This document shows positions 61,164 through 64,000 of a stretch of 64,000 nucleotides of DNA, in pieces. The position numbers and the translations under genes are program-made. This DNA is from Acridotheres tristis (taxonomy: Eukaryota; Chordata; Aves; Passeriformes; Sturnidae), in NCBI GenBank assembly GCA_037013685.1, contig CM072889.1, positions 16,997,976 through 17,061,975 on the forward strand. The letters are read 5' to 3'. Below the pieces are notes generated by a model. That model was not told the origin of the DNA, made no database searches, and worked only from the letters and a program-made list of their open reading frames with translations. How positions within the stretch are numbered: position 1 is the first letter of the stretch; the number at the start of each line of letters is the position of its first letter.

Positions 61164-64000
61164 GGCTGCCAGTAATTGAGCCTGTTTATAACCTTTCTGT
61201 CAGGACTTTTTCTTCGTGTAACTCCAAACAGAAGAATGTTACACAGATTCATAATGATGCATTTAGTGAAGTAACCCATTATCAATGTCATAAACACATT
61301 AGCAACTTAATTTAAAATGAGGGCAAAATGCAACTGTTCTGCATAATGAAAGCTGGTAATTCAGGAGAGTTAAGCTCTTCATCATTTACATAACTGGCTA
61401 AAAAGGAGCTAAAAATAAAAATGAATACCTAGGCTTTACCATATAATGCACAGTTCTTCTCTGGGGAGGTTTTCTGTCTCTCCCCAGCAGCAGCAGCACA
61501 GCTTTAGGAAGGATGGCAGACACCCTGGAAATGGCCACACCAGTGACCACACAAGTTCCATTCCATGGCACAGGAATGATTCCTTCTGGGGTGAACATTC
61601 AAACACTCATTTCATTTTTAAGCCTATCAACAGCTCTCCTGGATACAGAAGAATCATTTTTGTTCTTTGCTTTAGCCACAGACTCTGCCTTTGCTGCTGC
61701 AGTCCCTGGATCCTTGTGGAGAAATGCTGATTGCAAACAGCATTTGGGTGCTTTTTCACCAACAAACACAAATTTCTTTGGTCTCACTAACCAGGTGAAC
61801 CAGTCATGGCTATTCCAGTATTATTTCTCTGAAGGGGATGGACAAAGAATTGTTTATGGAATAATATCCTGCAGCCAGAAAGAACTTAGTAATTTTAATT
61901 TTACCTGGAATAGTGTTCCTGGCATACTGTAGTTGTTAAAAGCTGGCCTTTGCTTCTAATTTTGACTCCAACAAACTCAACAAGTCTGTAAGGCAAGACA
62001 GACAAAGCTTCCACGACAGACTCGACTTGACTTATGGCATTTTAATTCTCTCCAGCTCCCAGAGGAAGAGCTTCTCCTACTCAGGTGGGAAAACCATCCC
62101 CTGTGGAATTGTAACACAGAGTGGCTCAGAGCAGGAGCAGAGAATGAACATCAGACACACCAGAGAGGAGCTTCACTGCTTTTCTGCAGCAGCACAACCA
62201 AACAGCACCATGAAAATCCATGGAAAAAGCCCAAGAAAACAGGGAAACTACACTGAAATGATGTGAAATCCCGAGTCAGCAAATGTAAGGCCAACAGCCG
62301 AAAATGAGCTCAGAATTTGTCACTCAGGAAGTGCCTTGGAACACTTTGCCTTCACAGCCTCCAGAGGTGTTTTAATTGCTGTGCTAGGAATCACACCCAC
62401 CACACGTGGAAAGATCTGTTATGTGTACGTCTCTGAGGGATGTGTTTTGCTGCTACTCTTTATACTTAAAATGTAAATTACACCCGGTGCTTATCATTTA
62501 TCATTGCTTATCATCACAACCACATTATCGTTTACAGACAATACTTTTTTAATACTTTTTTACAACCACCTTTAATGGTACAACAAACTAACAAGTTTTT
62601 CAGAGCATTAACTCTGTAATTGCTTCCTTTTTTCATGAAGTACCAGATGGGTGTTTATCTCTTGGGAGAAGAGAATCAGGAATCCTTTATTTGCAAAGCA
62701 ATTTTCTCTCTCATAATCAATACCTTTTATTATATATGTATTAAAATCCAGTTAAATAGCAAACCCAAATGCATCTATGTACATAAAGATAAAAATGAAA
62801 CTAAATAGGTGAAATGGTCAGTTGAACTTTTTGATGCAAGATGGTGCAATCTTTATGCAGAGGATGGAATTCTCATTAAAAGCTCACATTTCATTATCCA
62901 CGTTTTGATGAAGGGGTGAGATCATGGGAGGGACTGCAAGGATCCCAACATTGTAGGGAAGCAAAATCATCAGTTTCCAATATTTACTCTTATCATCATG
63001 GTTCAACAATTTTTCTGCAATGGCACAATTCTTGCTGAGTGATTGGGGAATACAAATTTTTGAGCTTCACTGCTGATGCACACAGGTTTGAAGAGGAACA
63101 AGCTCATCTTTGTCTTTTGCAGTCCAGAATTACATACCTTGATAAAATTCCCAGATTATATTTTGACCAATTTTTAACAAATTTGAATGACCATATTTTA
63201 CCTCGTCAAGAAAGAAAAAGAAATGTTTTTTTTTAATGATGGTACAGCGATAATTCTGTATTGTTATACAAGAAAATAGCAAAAATTGTTGGAGGGAACT
63301 AAAGACCATGGAAATGAGAAGATTGAAGTATTTCCTCCCTTTTCTTTGTTAAAAACTCTCTAAATCCACCTGTCATGTTCTGAGCTGTAGTGGGTTACTG
63401 TTCTTTTGGACTACAAGCTGCATTTTCCACTGTGGTTTGACCATTTCACCTCTGAGTAAGTGAACCAAGTACTCAGATTCAATTTTAGGCAAACATTCTT
63501 CTCCAGGCAAAAATTAACCCCTCACTTAAAGAATTCCTACTTCATATTTAATAATGCTCCTTATTTATTTTTATATCTAAACAGAAATAAAATGCTTTAC
63601 TTCTAATGAGAATAGCTTTAAAAGTCACCTTTTGGAATTTTAAATGGAAAATCTTCAATGTTCGAAGGTTCTTTTCAGTTAATGTTGTTTTTTGACCCTC
63701 ATATTTTAGGGAAAACAAAGACTTTTAAACTTCTTATTCGACATTTTAATTTTTATATTTAAGCGGGATCATAAAAAGGTCATCAATTCACTCAGTCAAT
63801 ACAACAGTGGTGTAAAGATTTCCTGTTAATATTCCATGGATATTTCTGCAAGTGACTGAAGATGAAATGCAGAAAATTACTTACAGCTAGGTCCATTTTT
63901 GTCTTTGCAGTCTCAGAGGAGTTGCCTATGAACAAAACCAGACCTATTTGAAAGACAGTCAGCAATGATAATCATAGGTAAGATCATTTCACTGAAATAA

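Larger units (their letters stand above)
53809..64000. other. AT-rich non-coding DNA, no gene recognised
   Basis: No gene is recognised. Frames include 114 codons (56000-56344 minus), 100 codons (55574-55876 minus) and an overlapping pair at 61446-61932 plus (94 and 139 codons). The 139-codon frame is the longest here and shows no signal peptide, domain or repeat I can name. A 9 bp hairpin with a 6-base loop (55338-55361) is within chance expectation. Short T runs and TAA runs are scattered. The right end of the window is ordinary AT-rich sequence. Confidence 0.62.

Noticed and set aside
61446..61932. Overlapping 94- and 139-codon open frames
   Set aside because: There are two frames in the same stretch, no motif or signal peptide, and a minus-strand frame also open. 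Chance is the simplest explanation, though an unknown exon is not excluded.

Overview
The window looks like nuclear DNA from a bird, probably a passerine, lying in an intergenic or intronic gene desert. The evidence is several 5'-truncated CR1 retrotransposon tails with avian-type 3' UTRs, one probable ERVL-like LTR, AT-rich unique sequence with few CpGs, no densely packed genes, and simple repeats of vertebrate type. I could not recognise any protein-coding gene, conserved exon, tRNA or rRNA. The longest open reading frames are accounted for by tandem repeats whose unit length is a multiple of three, by transposon sequence, or by chance openness in GC-richer patches. A short or weakly conserved exon, or a lncRNA, cannot be excluded by reading alone.

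Layout. 0-12.6 kb: AT-rich unique DNA containing a diverged ~240 bp direct duplication (copies near 2.1 and 6.7 kb, about 93% identical) and a long pyrimidine/poly(T) tract. 12.6-14 kb: an (ATA)n microsatellite and a G-rich 38-40 bp minisatellite. 14-21 kb: unique DNA with one unusually strong inverted repeat whose right arm ends in an AP-1 motif (18.3 kb). 21-23.4 kb: antisense CR1 tail, a 20.8-copy 30 bp minisatellite, a poly(A) tract and a sense CR1 tail. 23.4-35.3 kb: unique DNA with one old CR1 tail (30.6 kb). 35.3-35.7 kb: antisense ERVL-like LTR with adjoining internal sequence. 35.7-41.6 kb: AT-rich unique DNA with a (TA)n tract and a 17 bp AT palindrome. 41.6-42.1 kb: two CR1 tails meeting tail to tail, followed by a GC-richer patch. 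42.7-47.2 kb: unique DNA, with a CpG-richer stretch near 44 kb. 47.27-47.72 kb: an 11-copy GC-rich minisatellite made of E-box motifs every ~20 bp. 47.7-64 kb: AT-rich unique DNA with a four-copy 24 bp repeat (53.7 kb) and small homopolymers.

The window has no operons or pathways. The most distinctive signals are the two unrelated E-box-bearing tandem arrays. The array at 47.3 kb carries 20 intact or singly altered CACGTG cores at ~20 bp spacing, and the altered cores (CATGTG or CACATG) are those expected from CpG deamination. The array at 21.5 kb carries 20 CACCTG cores at 30 bp spacing and a potential hairpin at many unit junctions. Whether either binds protein is inference. Nothing here amounts to a demonstrated new biological system.
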